The notes: generated by a model from the sequence alone, not told the origin. Shown: positions 7,866 through 15,913, counted from the first letter of the stretch. The stretch is 37,329 nucleotides of DNA from Colimorpha sp045591485 (GCA_045591485.1 JAZNSV010000218.1:1-37329); one strand, 5' to 3'. Program-made: numbers and translations.

Positions 7866-8222
7866 TTAGCGAGTGAACTCGATAATGTTGCCGTGTGCAG
7901 TGACGGTCATCTCAGTGTAGATGCCGAGGATGGTCTTCACAGAGGTGGTGTAGGTGATGTTGGCAATCGCCTGGCCATCCTTGAGATTGGCTTTCTGGAG
8001 CATGTCGTTCACGGCATTGTCCTTGAGCGACTTCTCGCTGCATCCGCCGAAGCCGAGGACATAGGTGCTCTCCGATGTGCCTTCGACCTTGTCGAGGATG
8101 CGGTAGTTGTTCTGCGACAGCACTACGTCAGTCTGGACAGTGTTGTTCAGGTAGCTGACGCCTGTGCACGACGCCAATCCCAGTGTGGCCAAGCAGGCCA
8201 CGATCAACATTAGTTTTTTCAT
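7866..8222 (-). CDS. Small lipoprotein, TRL/DUF6567-like
   Basis: This 118-aa protein has a signal peptide with lipobox GLASC (Cys19). The mature part, with YLNNTVQTDVVLSQNNYRIL and an ending ILGIYTEMTVTAHGNIIEF, resembles small Bacteroidales lipoproteins of the TRL-like/DUF6567 type. That assignment is from memory of the pattern and is weak. It begins 30 bp after iorB and no promoter is visible between them, so it may be read from the ior transcript, although a functional link is not apparent. Confidence 0.7.
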   Translation of the reverse strand: MKKLMLIVACLATLGLASCTGVSYLNNTVQTDVVLSQNNYRILDKVEGTSESTYVLGFGGCSEKSLKDNAVNDMLQKANLKDGQAIANITYTTSVKTILGIYTEMTVTAHGNIIEFTR

Positions 8223-8252
8223 GGTTATTTTAATTTGTTTGGTCTGTTGTCC

Positions 8253-8816
8253 TTACTTGGCGTCGCGGCCGGCGCGGATGGCCTTGATGTTGGTCTCCAC
8301 CACGGCGTCGCCCTTGCGGCCGAAGATGGCCTTGATGGCTTTCTCCAGCTCGTCGAAGGCAATCTCCAGGTAGGGAGCGGCAGCGCCGAGCAGCACCATG
8401 TTGCCGCGGGCGTTGAGCTCCTTGGCGATGGCGTTGGCGTTGAAGCAGACCAGCTTGGGCAGCTTCTTCAGTTCGGCATAGACCTTCTCGATGTCGGGAT
8501 AGTTGCTGATGTTGACGAAGGGGTCGCTGTTGGTGATGACCACGCCGTCGGGAGCCAGGAAGGTGAGGTAGCGCAGGGCCTCCATGGGCTCCGAGCTGAG
8601 GATGATGTCGGCCTTGCCTTCGGGGATGACGTCGGCGAAGATGGGCTCGCTGCTGACGCGGAGGTGGCTGAACACCGAGCCGCCGCGCTGGCTCATGCCG
8701 TGGATTTCGCTCTGCTTGACGTTGAGGCCCAGATTGAGGGCGGCGTCGCTGATGATTTTGGCCACGGAGACGATGCCGTCGCCGCCTACGCCGCAAAGTA
8801 TGATGTCTTTCTTCAT
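8253..8816 (-). CDS. iorB: Indolepyruvate oxidoreductase subunit beta
   Basis: The 187-aa protein matches IorB, the gamma-domain subunit of the 2-oxoacid:ferredoxin oxidoreductase superfamily. It starts with the glycine-rich motif GVGGDG (residues 9-14) and has the diagnostic EIHGMSQRGG. With IorA it oxidatively decarboxylates aryl pyruvates such as indolepyruvate to aryl acetyl-CoA, passing electrons to ferredoxin; in anaerobes it can also run reductively in aromatic amino acid synthesis. It lies 99 bp downstream of iorA on the same strand, with a hairpin in the gap. Confidence 0.93.
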   Translation of the reverse strand: MKKDIILCGVGGDGIVSVAKIISDAALNLGLNVKQSEIHGMSQRGGSVFSHLRVSSEPIFADVIPEGKADIILSSEPMEALRYLTFLAPDGVVITNSDPFVNISNYPDIEKVYAELKKLPKLVCFNANAIAKELNARGNMVLLGAAAPYLEIAFDELEKAIKAIFGRKGDAVVETNIKAIRAGRDAK

Positions 8817-8839
8817 ATTAGTTTTAAGTTTTAAGCTTT

Positions 8840-8890
8840 AAGTTTTAAGTGGCTTGCGCAGGATGGACCGCGGCAGCCCACTTAAAACTT
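8840..8890 (-). repeat. Inverted repeat in the iorA-iorB gap
   Basis: AAGTTTTAAGTGG (8840-8852) is perfectly inverted at 8878-8890 across a 25-nt loop, next to further AAGTTTTAAG iterations at 8820-8848. It could tune the relative yield of IorA and IorB or be a degraded short repeat element. Confidence 0.8.
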
Positions 8891-8915
8891 ACAGCTCACC
8901 GTTTAACACTTCGTT

Positions 8916-10502
8916 TTATTTGTTGGCAGCAATACGTTTCTTGTTCTCGACGATGCAGACGCGCTGCGGGATGATGACGCTCACGCCCTCGTAGGCGATC
9001 TCCTCTTCGAGGATTTTCATGAACTCGTCGTGGTTCTTGGGCAGCGGCACGATGTGGCGGATGTGCTTCTCGTCGACGCCGAGGCCCTTGCAGATGTTGA
9101 AGAGCTTCATGTTGGCGCTCGAGGGCTGGCCGCCGGTCATGGCGGTGATGTCGTTGTCGAGGATCATGATGACGACGTTGGCTTTCTCGTTGACGCAGTC
9201 GAGCAGACCGGTCATGCCGCTGTGGCCGAACGTGCCGTCGCCGATGACGCCGATGGCGGGGAAGATGCCCATCTCGGCGGCTCCCTTGGCCATAGTGATC
9301 GAGGCTCCCATGCAGACGGTGGTGTCGATGGCACCCATGTTAAAGCCGAGGGTGTAGCATCCGATGTCGCCGAAGACGCGGCCGTTGGGGTACTTCTTCA
9401 TCACGTCGATGACGGCCTGGTAGCTGTCGATGTGGGGGCAACCCTGGCAGAGCGCCGGCGGGCGGTTGGTGACCACCTCGGGCACCGACGGGCCTTTGGG
9501 CATGGGCTTGCCGAGGGCGGCGGCCACCTTCTCGGCGTTCAGCTCGCCGTCGCGGCGGATGGTCTCGTCCAAGCGGCCGTGCACGGGCTTACCTTTGCCC
9601 AGGAAGCCTTTGATGTGCTCCTCGACGAAGGGCTGGCCGTCCTCGAGCACGAGGATTTCCTGCACCTCGTCATAGAGCTTGTTGAGCATATTGAAGGGGA
9701 GCGGGTATTGGGTTATCTTGACAACAGGGTAGGGGCACTTGCCATTAGGAAAATTCTCCTGCAGGTAGTTGAAGGCGATGCCGGTGGTGATGATGCCGCG
9801 GCTCTTGTCCTCGCCGAGGATGTACTGGTTGAAGCCGCACTCCTCGCTCATCTTGGTGAACCGGGGCTGCTTGTCGATCAGGTCGCGGTAGAGGCGCTTG
9901 GCGTTCACCGGGAGCAGCACGTAGCTCTTGGGGTCGCTGGGGCTGCTGAGGGGGTTCTGCTGGCGGACGGGCTTGCGCTCGACGCCGGCGCGGCTGTGGG
10001 CCAGACGCGTGGGGATGCGCATCAGGATGGGGGTGCCCAGCTGCTCGCTGAGGTCATAGCCGGCGAAGACCATGTCGTAGGCCTCCTGCTGGTTGCTCGG
10101 CTCGAGCATGGGGATCATGGCCCAGTGGCCGTAGTAGCGGCTGTCCTGCTCGTCCTGGCTGGAGAACATGCTGGGGTCGTCGGCCACCACGATGATGACA
10201 CCCTTGGTGCCGATGATGGAGGCGTTCATGAAGGGGTCGCCGCAGACGTTGAGACCCACGTGCTTCATGCAGGTCATGGCACGCTTGCCGCTGTAGGCCA
10301 CGCCGATGGAGGCCTCGAGGGCGGTCTTCTCGTTGGCGCACCAGTTGGCCACCACACCCTGCTCTTTGGCCTGTTTGCTCTTCATCACATATTCAGTAAT
10401 CTGGGTCGAAGGAGTGCCAGGGTAGCTGTTGATGGCGCTACCGCCTGCATCAATAAAGGCCTGTGCAATGGCCTCGTCGCCCAGTAAAAGGAGTTTTGAC
10501 AT
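8916..10502 (-). CDS. iorA: Indolepyruvate oxidoreductase subunit alpha, without ferredoxin domain
   Basis: This 528-aa protein contains an N-terminal pyrimidine-binding half (YPGTPSTQ at about 27-34, Glu-rich NWCANEKTALEA) and a C-terminal TPP-binding half with GDGTFGHSG (from about 421) and LDND. Canonical archaeal and clostridial IorA proteins run past 600 aa with a C-terminal pair of [4Fe-4S] clusters. This one ends right after the TPP domain and has no such cysteine cluster, only CQGC near residue 355. Electron transfer to ferredoxin must use another route or a separate partner. Transcription starts at a -7 box at 10548-10555. Confidence 0.93.
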   Translation of the reverse strand: MSKLLLLGDEAIAQAFIDAGGSAINSYPGTPSTQITEYVMKSKQAKEQGVVANWCANEKTALEASIGVAYSGKRAMTCMKHVGLNVCGDPFMNASIIGTKGVIIVVADDPSMFSSQDEQDSRYYGHWAMIPMLEPSNQQEAYDMVFAGYDLSEQLGTPILMRIPTRLAHSRAGVERKPVRQQNPLSSPSDPKSYVLLPVNAKRLYRDLIDKQPRFTKMSEECGFNQYILGEDKSRGIITTGIAFNYLQENFPNGKCPYPVVKITQYPLPFNMLNKLYDEVQEILVLEDGQPFVEEHIKGFLGKGKPVHGRLDETIRRDGELNAEKVAAALGKPMPKGPSVPEVVTNRPPALCQGCPHIDSYQAVIDVMKKYPNGRVFGDIGCYTLGFNMGAIDTTVCMGASITMAKGAAEMGIFPAIGVIGDGTFGHSGMTGLLDCVNEKANVVIMILDNDITAMTGGQPSSANMKLFNICKGLGVDEKHIRHIVPLPKNHDEFMKILEEEIAYEGVSVIIPQRVCIVENKKRIAANK

Positions 10503-10547
10503 AATGCTGTATTTTTGTTATTAATAAATTTCCGAGTTAACCGAGTG

Positions 10548-10555
10548 CAAAGATA
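10548..10555 (-). promoter_or_regulatory. -7 promoter box of iorA
   Basis: The minus strand reads TATCTTTG here, 46 bp upstream of the iorA start. The -33 box is poor. The large palindrome begins about 145 bp further upstream. Confidence 0.6.
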
Positions 10556-10698
10556 TAAAAAAAAATCGAATCTGCATAATTATTTTTCTTTCCGCTGACA
10601 TTCAGCAAACTACGTCGGTGTCGGCGCCCGCATAGCGCCGCCGCCGACACCACACACATACACATTTTCATCACCCTCTCACACAGACACCCTCTTCG

Positions 10699-10827
10699 CT
10701 ACCGGTAGTGCATATCAACGATACTTCAACGATATATCAACGATATATCAACGATATTTCAACGATCGTAATCGTTGAAATATCGTTGATATATCGTTGA
10801 AGTATCGTTGATATGCACTACCGGTAG
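10699..10827. repeat. Long palindrome of 11-bp CAACGAT units, copy 2 (complete)
   Basis: Both ends are the 10-bp palindrome CTACCGGTAG (10699-10708, 10818-10827). Inside are five forward CAACGAT units in the left arm and four inverted ATCGTTG units in the right arm, around the 4-nt centre CGTA. Units repeat every 11 bp, about one helical turn. The element lies in the 547-bp region between divergent iorA and the mannosyltransferase gene; the rest of that region holds only the two promoters. Confidence 0.97.
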
Positions 10828-11015
10828 ACAGGAAGAGCACTCTTTTGGGCGTAAAAGAAGCGTTGCTTTGTGATGCTTTGGCGCTACGGCACCCCGGCAC
10901 CAACCCTGCCGGCACAGATGCCGCACCGCACCGCCACCGTCACAAACAACACACTGACACTCAGCCGAGAATACAAATAATCAACTTTTATTATCTCCGT
11001 TTCATTTTTTATTCG

Positions 11016-11023
11016 TATCTTTG
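11016..11023 (+). promoter_or_regulatory. -7 promoter box of the mannosyltransferase gene
   Basis: TATCTTTG lies 26 bp upstream of the ATG at 11050. No convincing TTTG is present at -33. Confidence 0.6.
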
Positions 11024-11049
11024 CACCCAAATATTAAAGCACACCCGAT

Positions 11050-11775
11050 ATGTCAGACACACTGGTTATAACCCCCACCTACAACGAGAAAGAGAACATC
11101 GAGGCCATCATCCGCAAGGTCTTTTCGCTTCCCAAAGAGTTCGATATGCTCATCGTCGAAGACAACTCGCCCGACGGCACAGCCGACATCGTCAAGCGGT
11201 TGATGCAGGAGTTCCCCGAACGCCTGCACATACTGGAGCGCAAGGGCAAGCTGGGCCTCGGCACAGCCTATCTCGCAGGCATGCGTTGGGGCAACGAGCA
11301 CGGCTACGACTACATGATTGAGATGGACGCCGACTTCAGCCACAACCCCGACGACCTGGTGCGCCTCTACGACGCCTGCGCCAGCGGCAAGGGCGACGTG
11401 GTGGTGGGCAGCCGCTATGTGGGCGGCAAAATCTCGGTGGTCAACTGGCCTATGACGCGCCTGATGATGAGCTACTACGCCTCGAAATATGTCCGCATCG
11501 TCACCGGCATGAAGGTATGCGACGCCACGGCGGGCTTCGTCTGCTGGAGCCGCCGCGTGCTGGAGAAGATGAAGTTCGACAAGGTGAAGTTCGTCGGCTA
11601 CGCCTTCCAGATAGAGATGAAGTACACGGCCACGCGCCTGGGCTTCAAGGTCTACGAGGTGCCCATCATCTTCACCGACCGCGTCCTCGGCACCAGCAAG
11701 ATGAGCATGAAGATCTTCAAGGAGGCGTTCTTCGGCGTCTTCAACCTCAAGTTCCGCGACTGGAAGAACTATTGA
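11050..11775 (+). CDS. Polyprenol-phosphate mannosyltransferase (DPM1-like GT2)
   Basis: This 241-aa family 2 glycosyltransferase has TPTYNEKENIE at its N-terminus, the nucleotide-sugar/metal motif DAD at residues 93-95, and the DPM1-type segment VGSRYVGG. It lacks the C-terminal membrane segments of longer homologues, as in the short DPM1 form. It should transfer mannose from GDP-mannose (or a related sugar) to a polyprenyl phosphate, supplying lipid-linked sugars for exported glycans or glycoproteins. It stands alone downstream of the palindrome; the GxxExxY cassette begins 16 bp after its stop. Confidence 0.9.
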   Translation: MSDTLVITPTYNEKENIEAIIRKVFSLPKEFDMLIVEDNSPDGTADIVKRLMQEFPERLHILERKGKLGLGTAYLAGMRWGNEHGYDYMIEMDADFSHNPDDLVRLYDACASGKGDVVVGSRYVGGKISVVNWPMTRLMMSYYASKYVRIVTGMKVCDATAGFVCWSRRVLEKMKFDKVKFVGYAFQIEMKYTATRLGFKVYEVPIIFTDRVLGTSKMSMKIFKEAFFGVFNLKFRDWKNY

Positions 11776-11811
11776 GTTCCCGCTCCTTGTTCTCCTTGCC
11801 GCTCCGCGGCA

Positions 11812-11837
11812 GAAATCTTGTAAATCTTGTAAATTAT
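11812..11837 (+). repeat. Left 26-bp inverted repeat of the GxxExxY cassette
   Basis: It contains the doubled motif AATCTTGTA and is perfectly complementary to 12284-12309. It overlaps the first two bases of the GxxExxY start codon. Confidence 0.95.
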
Positions 11838-12240
11838 GCTGACGCGACAACAGATGTACGACCTTATGTATGAGGTACGCGGGGCAGCCATGGAAGTGTA
11901 TAATCACTTCGGGCCTGGTTTGTTGGAGTCGGTATACGAAAAAGCGATGGCTCAGGAACTGACTTTGAGGGGGCTGAGAGTCGAAACGCAAGTGCCAGTG
12001 GCCATCAATTACAAAGGGGCCACGATAGGAGACGACATACGACTGGATTTGATTATTGTAGAGGGGGAATTGATTGTGGAGTTGAAATCAGTGGAAGAGA
12101 TAAAAGATGTGTACTACAAACAACTCAGGACATACTTGAATTTGTTAGGAAAAGAGGAAGGCTTATTGGTTAACTTCGGAGAATATGATTTAAAGAAAGG
12201 GATGAGAAGAGTGACAGTAAGCGAATACGGGAAATATTGA
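11836..12240 (+). CDS. GxxExxY protein (PD-(D/E)XK-like fold)
   Basis: The 134-aa product has the family motif G28-LL-E31-SV-Y34 and a putative nuclease-like core with Asp71 (IRLDLIIV) and E82-L-K84 (IVELKSVEE). The GxxExxY family (PDDEXK_3-like) is common as small repeated genes in Bacteroidetes; its function is not established. The gene looks less GC-rich than its neighbours and fills the interior of an inverted-repeat cassette, which suggests a passenger or component of a mobile unit. The start is supported by conservation of the following bases (CTGACGC) in relic copies of the element. Confidence 0.88.
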   Translation: MLTRQQMYDLMYEVRGAAMEVYNHFGPGLLESVYEKAMAQELTLRGLRVETQVPVAINYKGATIGDDIRLDLIIVEGELIVELKSVEEIKDVYYKQLRTYLNLLGKEEGLLVNFGEYDLKKGMRRVTVSEYGKY

Positions 12241-12283
12241 CTACAGAAAACCTGCGTAGCCGGCGCGAGCGTAGCGATGCGCA

Positions 12284-12309
12284 ATAATTTACAAGATTTA
12301 CAAGATTTC
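12284..12309 (-). repeat. Right 26-bp inverted repeat of the GxxExxY cassette
   Basis: It is perfectly complementary to 11812-11837 and is followed by GCGAGCGCAGCGAGCAGGAG, which recurs in near-identical form at 19071-19093 in inverse orientation. Confidence 0.95.
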
Positions 12310-12367
12310 GCGAGCGCAGCGAGCAGGAGAAAAAAGAAAAGATTAACAGAAAAAAGAATATCAAGAT

Positions 12368-14362
12368 ATGAAGAAACCTCTATTGACTATCGTGGTGCTG
12401 CTGATGGCAGCCACCGCATTCGCACAAAACAAACTACTCGAGTGGGACCAGCTGATGGACCGTAGCCTCTACCCCCAGCGCCAGATGCGCGGCTTCACCT
12501 TCGTGCCCGGCACCAACAAGGTGATGTACCTCAAGGATACCGCCTACATGCTCTTCGACGGCAAGAACGAGCGCTCCATGACCGCCGCCGAGCGCGAGCA
12601 GTTCAAGAGCCTCGTACGGCCCGACCAAAAGGACCGTGTGGAGAAAAAGGATGGCAACCTCTATGTCGACGGCAAGCTCGTTGAAAGAGGCGACGGCTAC
12701 AATGTCGTCCTCGGCGAGAGCGTGCACCGCAACGAGTTCGGCATCAACGGCGGCCTCTTCTGGTCACCCAAGAATAACAAACTGGCTTTCTACCGCATGG
12801 ACCAGAGCATGGTGGTGGACTACCCGTTGGTCAACACCAAAGCCCGCGAGGCCGAGCCCATGCCCATCAAGTACCCCATGGCCGGTATGCAGAGCCACTG
12901 GGTGACCGTGGGCGTCTACGAGCCCGCTGCCGAGAAACTGGTGTACCTCAACACTGCCCGCGACACCACCGTCCACGAGCGCGAGATGTACCTCACCAAC
13001 GTGGCCTGGAGCCCCGACGAGAAGTATGTCTACATAGCCAAAGTGAACCGCGAACAGAACCACATGTGGCTCGAGCAATACGACGCCACGACGGGCGCCT
13101 TCATGAAGGTGCTCTTCGAGGAGACCAACCCCCGATACGTGGAGCCCTGCGAGCCCATGATGTTCACCCCCAAGGGTGACCAATTCCTATGGTTTTCCAT
13201 GCGCGACGGCTACAAGCATCTTTACCTCTACAACCTCGACGGCAGCCTGGTGAAGCAGGTGACCGAGGGCAAATATGAAGTCGAAGAGTTCATCCAGTTC
13301 GACAAGAAAGGCGAGAACATCTTCGTCTATGCCAACAAGGACAACCTCGCTGGCCGCGACGCCTACCGCGTCAGCCTTAAAGACGGCAAGATGTGGCGCC
13401 TTACCCTCGACAAAGGAACCCACAGCGTGGTCCTCAACGCCGACGGCACCAGCTTCGTGGATGTGTATTCCTCTGTCGATGTGCCCGCCCGTGCCATGTG
13501 GAACAATGTGAAATACGGCAAGAACGGCCAATTCAGCAAACATACCGCACATGAGTTCTACCGCGCCGAGAACCCCCTGAAGGACTACGCCATGCCCACT
13601 GTGAAGCTCGGCACCATCAAGGCTGCCGACGGCAAAACCGACCTCTACTACCGCCTCATTACCCCTCCCGATATGAAGCCCGGGGAGAAGTACCCCACTC
13701 TGGTCTATGTCTATGGCGGGCCCCATTCGCAGCTGGTCACCGACAGCTGGCTGGCCGGCGGCAACCTCTACTTCCTCCGCCTCGCCCAGCAGGGTTATGT
13801 GGTCTTCACCCTCGACAACCGCGGCACCGACAACCGTGGCTTCGAGTTCGAGAGCTGCACCCATCGCCACCTCGGCGAGATCGAGATGGCCGACCAGATG
13901 GAGGGCGTCAAGTTCCTTCAGAGCCTGCCCTACGTCGACAAGGACCGCATGGGCGTCGAGGGCTGGAGCTTCGGCGGCTTCATGACCATCACCATGAAGC
14001 TGGCCCATCCCGAGGTCTTCAAGGTGGGTTGCGCCGGCGGCCCGGTCATCGACTGGAAGTGGTACGAAATTATGTACGGCGAACGCTATATGGACACCCC
14101 GCAGGAAAATCCCGAGGGCTACGAGGCCACCAGTTTATTGAACAAGGCCAAGAACCTCGAAGGCCGCTTGCTCGTCATCCAGGGCGCCGAGGACAACACC
14201 GTAGTGCCGCAGCACAGCACCGAGTTCATCGAGCGCTGCATCAACAACTTCAAGCAGGTCGACTACTTCGCCTATCCCCACCACGAACATAACGTCCTGG
14301 GCCGCGAGCGCCTGCACCTCTACCAGAAGATGTTCCAGTACTACGAGGACTTCCTGAAGTAA
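12368..14362 (+). CDS. S9 family dipeptidyl peptidase IV-like serine peptidase
   Basis: This 664-aa protein begins with a signal peptide (cleavage near TAFAQ, residue 20), then a beta-propeller region (roughly 30-400) and a C-terminal alpha/beta hydrolase domain. The catalytic triad is visible: Ser534 in GWSFGG, Asp609 in GAEDNT, and a His within PHHEHN (638-641). NRGTDNRGFEFE is typical of the DPP-IV branch. Exported enzymes of this type cleave dipeptides from peptides in the periplasm and feed amino acid fermentation. Its stop overlaps the next start as TAATG, suggesting translational coupling. Confidence 0.92.
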   Translation: MKKPLLTIVVLLMAATAFAQNKLLEWDQLMDRSLYPQRQMRGFTFVPGTNKVMYLKDTAYMLFDGKNERSMTAAEREQFKSLVRPDQKDRVEKKDGNLYVDGKLVERGDGYNVVLGESVHRNEFGINGGLFWSPKNNKLAFYRMDQSMVVDYPLVNTKAREAEPMPIKYPMAGMQSHWVTVGVYEPAAEKLVYLNTARDTTVHEREMYLTNVAWSPDEKYVYIAKVNREQNHMWLEQYDATTGAFMKVLFEETNPRYVEPCEPMMFTPKGDQFLWFSMRDGYKHLYLYNLDGSLVKQVTEGKYEVEEFIQFDKKGENIFVYANKDNLAGRDAYRVSLKDGKMWRLTLDKGTHSVVLNADGTSFVDVYSSVDVPARAMWNNVKYGKNGQFSKHTAHEFYRAENPLKDYAMPTVKLGTIKAADGKTDLYYRLITPPDMKPGEKYPTLVYVYGGPHSQLVTDSWLAGGNLYFLRLAQQGYVVFTLDNRGTDNRGFEFESCTHRHLGEIEMADQMEGVKFLQSLPYVDKDRMGVEGWSFGGFMTITMKLAHPEVFKVGCAGGPVIDWKWYEIMYGERYMDTPQENPEGYEATSLLNKAKNLEGRLLVIQGAEDNTVVPQHSTEFIERCINNFKQVDYFAYPHHEHNVLGRERLHLYQKMFQYYEDFLK

Positions 14363-15213
14363 TGGCCAACAAGGACAATAACTATCCCGGATATTCCGGA
14401 TATTCCGGAAACTCCGGAAATCCCGGTCCCTCCGGCTATTCCGGCCAGTACCGCTGCTATTCCGACGGCACTGCCAGCACCCTGCGCAAGCCTGTTGTCT
14501 ACACCTCTTTGCGTTTCTACCAGCGCAGCGATGTGCTCTACCAGCTCACGCAGGTCTTCTGCCAGCGCTACCTGCCCAAACACGGCGACCGTACCGTAGA
14601 CCAAATGGTGCAGGCAGCCCGCAGCACCAAACAGAACATCGCCGAGGGTAGCAGCGATGGGCAGACCTCGATGGAGATCGAACTGAAACTCCTCGGCGTG
14701 GCGCGCGGCAGTAACAAGGAACTGCTGGAAGACTATCAGGATTACCTGAAAAGGCACAGCCTTGTCGAGTGGCGCGGTTCAAATCCCCGCTTTGAGCAGC
14801 TTCATTCCTTCTGTCGCAGCCACAGCATGCACAATGACTACGTACCCCTCTTCGACAAGATGGACGACGAGGAACTGGCCAATATGGCCATCTGTCTGTG
14901 CCATCAGGTGGATTCGGGCCTGACGAAATACCTCGAACGCAAGGACCGCGAGTTCACCACTGAGGGTGGTATCCGCGAACGTATGACTGCTGCCCGCCTG
15001 GGTCAGCGCGAGAGCCAACGGCAGACCATCGACCGTCAGGCCGCCGAGATAGCGGCCCTCCGCGCCGAAGTAGCCCGCCTCACAGCCCTGCTAAACCAAT
15101 CCGGAATATCCCCGGAAAACCCGGAAACCCCAGAAACCCCGGAAACCCCAGAAACCCCGGAACCTCCGGAAATTCCGGAAAACCCGGAACCTCCGGAACC
15201 TCCGGAAAAATAA
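14362..15213 (+). CDS. Four-helix-bundle suffix protein with repeat-derived ends
   Basis: The 283-aa protein has a central helical region (about 45-215) with AARSTKQNIAEGS, characteristic of the 23S rRNA intervening-sequence/four-helix-bundle family with suffix domain; the role is unknown. The N-terminus is a collagen-like string of YSG/NSG units (residues 8-29). A coiled segment (AEIAALRAEVARLTALL) precedes a C-terminal string of PET/PEP units. Both ends are encoded by TCCGGA-containing 9-bp repeats. The start overlaps the DPP stop by one base. Confidence 0.82.
   Translation: MANKDNNYPGYSGYSGNSGNPGPSGYSGQYRCYSDGTASTLRKPVVYTSLRFYQRSDVLYQLTQVFCQRYLPKHGDRTVDQMVQAARSTKQNIAEGSSDGQTSMEIELKLLGVARGSNKELLEDYQDYLKRHSLVEWRGSNPRFEQLHSFCRSHSMHNDYVPLFDKMDDEELANMAICLCHQVDSGLTKYLERKDREFTTEGGIRERMTAARLGQRESQRQTIDRQAAEIAALRAEVARLTALLNQSGISPENPETPETPETPETPEPPEIPENPEPPEPPEK
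14383..14444 (+). repeat. TCCGGA nonamer repeats, 5' end of the four-helix gene
   Basis: Iterations of TATTCCGGA/AACTCCGGA with 9-bp spacing, each containing the palindrome TCCGGA, encode the YSG/NSG string. Confidence 0.85.
15101..15208 (+). repeat. CCGGAA nonamer repeats, 3' end of the four-helix gene
   Basis: About twelve 9-bp units of the type CCGGAAACC/CCAGAAACC/CCGGAACCT encode the PET/PEP tail. In reverse complement they resemble the 5' repeats, so the gene is bracketed by loosely inverted satellite DNA. Confidence 0.85.
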
Positions 15214-15237
15214 AAAAAAAAACAACAACAACACACC

Positions 15238-15858
15238 ATGTTCACAGGAATCATAGAAACAACGGCCCGTGTGGTCAAGATTGAGAAAGAGAATACCAAC
15301 TACCATTTCACCCTCGAGGTGCCCTTCGGCGACGAGCTGGCCATCGACCAGAGCATGGCCCACGACGGCTGCTGCCTCACCGTGGTGAAGGTCGACAAGG
15401 AGAAGAAACAGTATGTGGTCACCGCCATGGACGAGACCATGCTCAAGACCAACCTCTCCACTTGGAAGGTGGGCACGGAGGTCAACGTGGAGCGCTCCAT
15501 GCGCATGGACGGCCGCTTCGACGGCCACATCGTGCAGGGCCATGTGGACCAGACGGCCACCTGCACCAAGGTCGTTGACGACAACGGCTCCTGGCGTTTC
15601 TATTTCAGCTACGACCAGAAGAACGCCCCCAGCATCACCGTCCCCAAGGGCAGCATCAGCATCAACGGCGTCAGCCTGACGGTGGTGGACAGCGAACCCG
15701 GCATGTTTTCCGTGGCCATCATCCCCTACACCTACCAGGTGACCAACTTCCACAACTTCCGCGAAGGTACGGTGGTCAATATCGAGTTCGACGTCTTCGG
15801 CAAGTATGTCCAGCGCCTGCTGGAACAGTATATGCAGGCTAATGCGTCGGTGCGTTAA
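15238..15858 (+). CDS. ribE: Riboflavin synthase, alpha subunit
   Basis: The 206-aa protein starts with the hallmark MFTGIIE and contains two lumazine-binding barrels (about 1-95 and 96-190); the second has GRFDGHIVQGHVDQ and a repeat of the N-terminal pattern. Cytoplasmic riboflavin synthase dismutates two 6,7-dimethyl-8-ribityllumazine molecules to riboflavin. Other rib genes are not in the window. The gene is 24 bp after the four-helix gene and may depend on upstream transcription. Its last codons lie in ACGCA-rich repeat-like DNA. Confidence 0.96.
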   Translation: MFTGIIETTARVVKIEKENTNYHFTLEVPFGDELAIDQSMAHDGCCLTVVKVDKEKKQYVVTAMDETMLKTNLSTWKVGTEVNVERSMRMDGRFDGHIVQGHVDQTATCTKVVDDNGSWRFYFSYDQKNAPSITVPKGSISINGVSLTVVDSEPGMFSVAIIPYTYQVTNFHNFREGTVVNIEFDVFGKYVQRLLEQYMQANASVR

Positions 15859-15913
15859 TGTGCAATTGTGTATATGTAGGCGTCAGCCACTAATGCATTA
15901 ACGCAATCACGCA

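Larger units (their letters stand above)
11792..12329 (+). mobile_element. Inverted-repeat cassette carrying a GxxExxY gene
   Basis: A perfect 26-bp inverted repeat (11812-11837 and 12284-12309) brackets a single GxxExxY gene, and its left arm runs into the ATG. Just outside the arms the sequence has CTCCTTGCC on the left (from 11792) and GAGCAGGAG on the right (to 12329). The same end sequences recur at 19071-19195 without the gene and at 27994-28235 as fragments. This identifies a dispersed element family. No transposase is present, so any movement would need a protein from elsewhere. I see no certain target-site duplication. Confidence 0.7.

Noticed and set aside
9030..10487. 485-codon plus frame opposite iorA
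   Set aside because: Antisense shadow of a clearly conserved gene; low-complexity Val/Ala/Asp/Gly content.
10699..10827. Palindrome copy 2 as a transcription terminator
   Set aside because: It lies between divergent genes upstream of both promoters and has no T-run.
10845..11321. Plus ORF reading into the mannosyltransferase gene in another frame
   Set aside because: It spans the real promoter and continues in a shadow frame of the glycosyltransferase.
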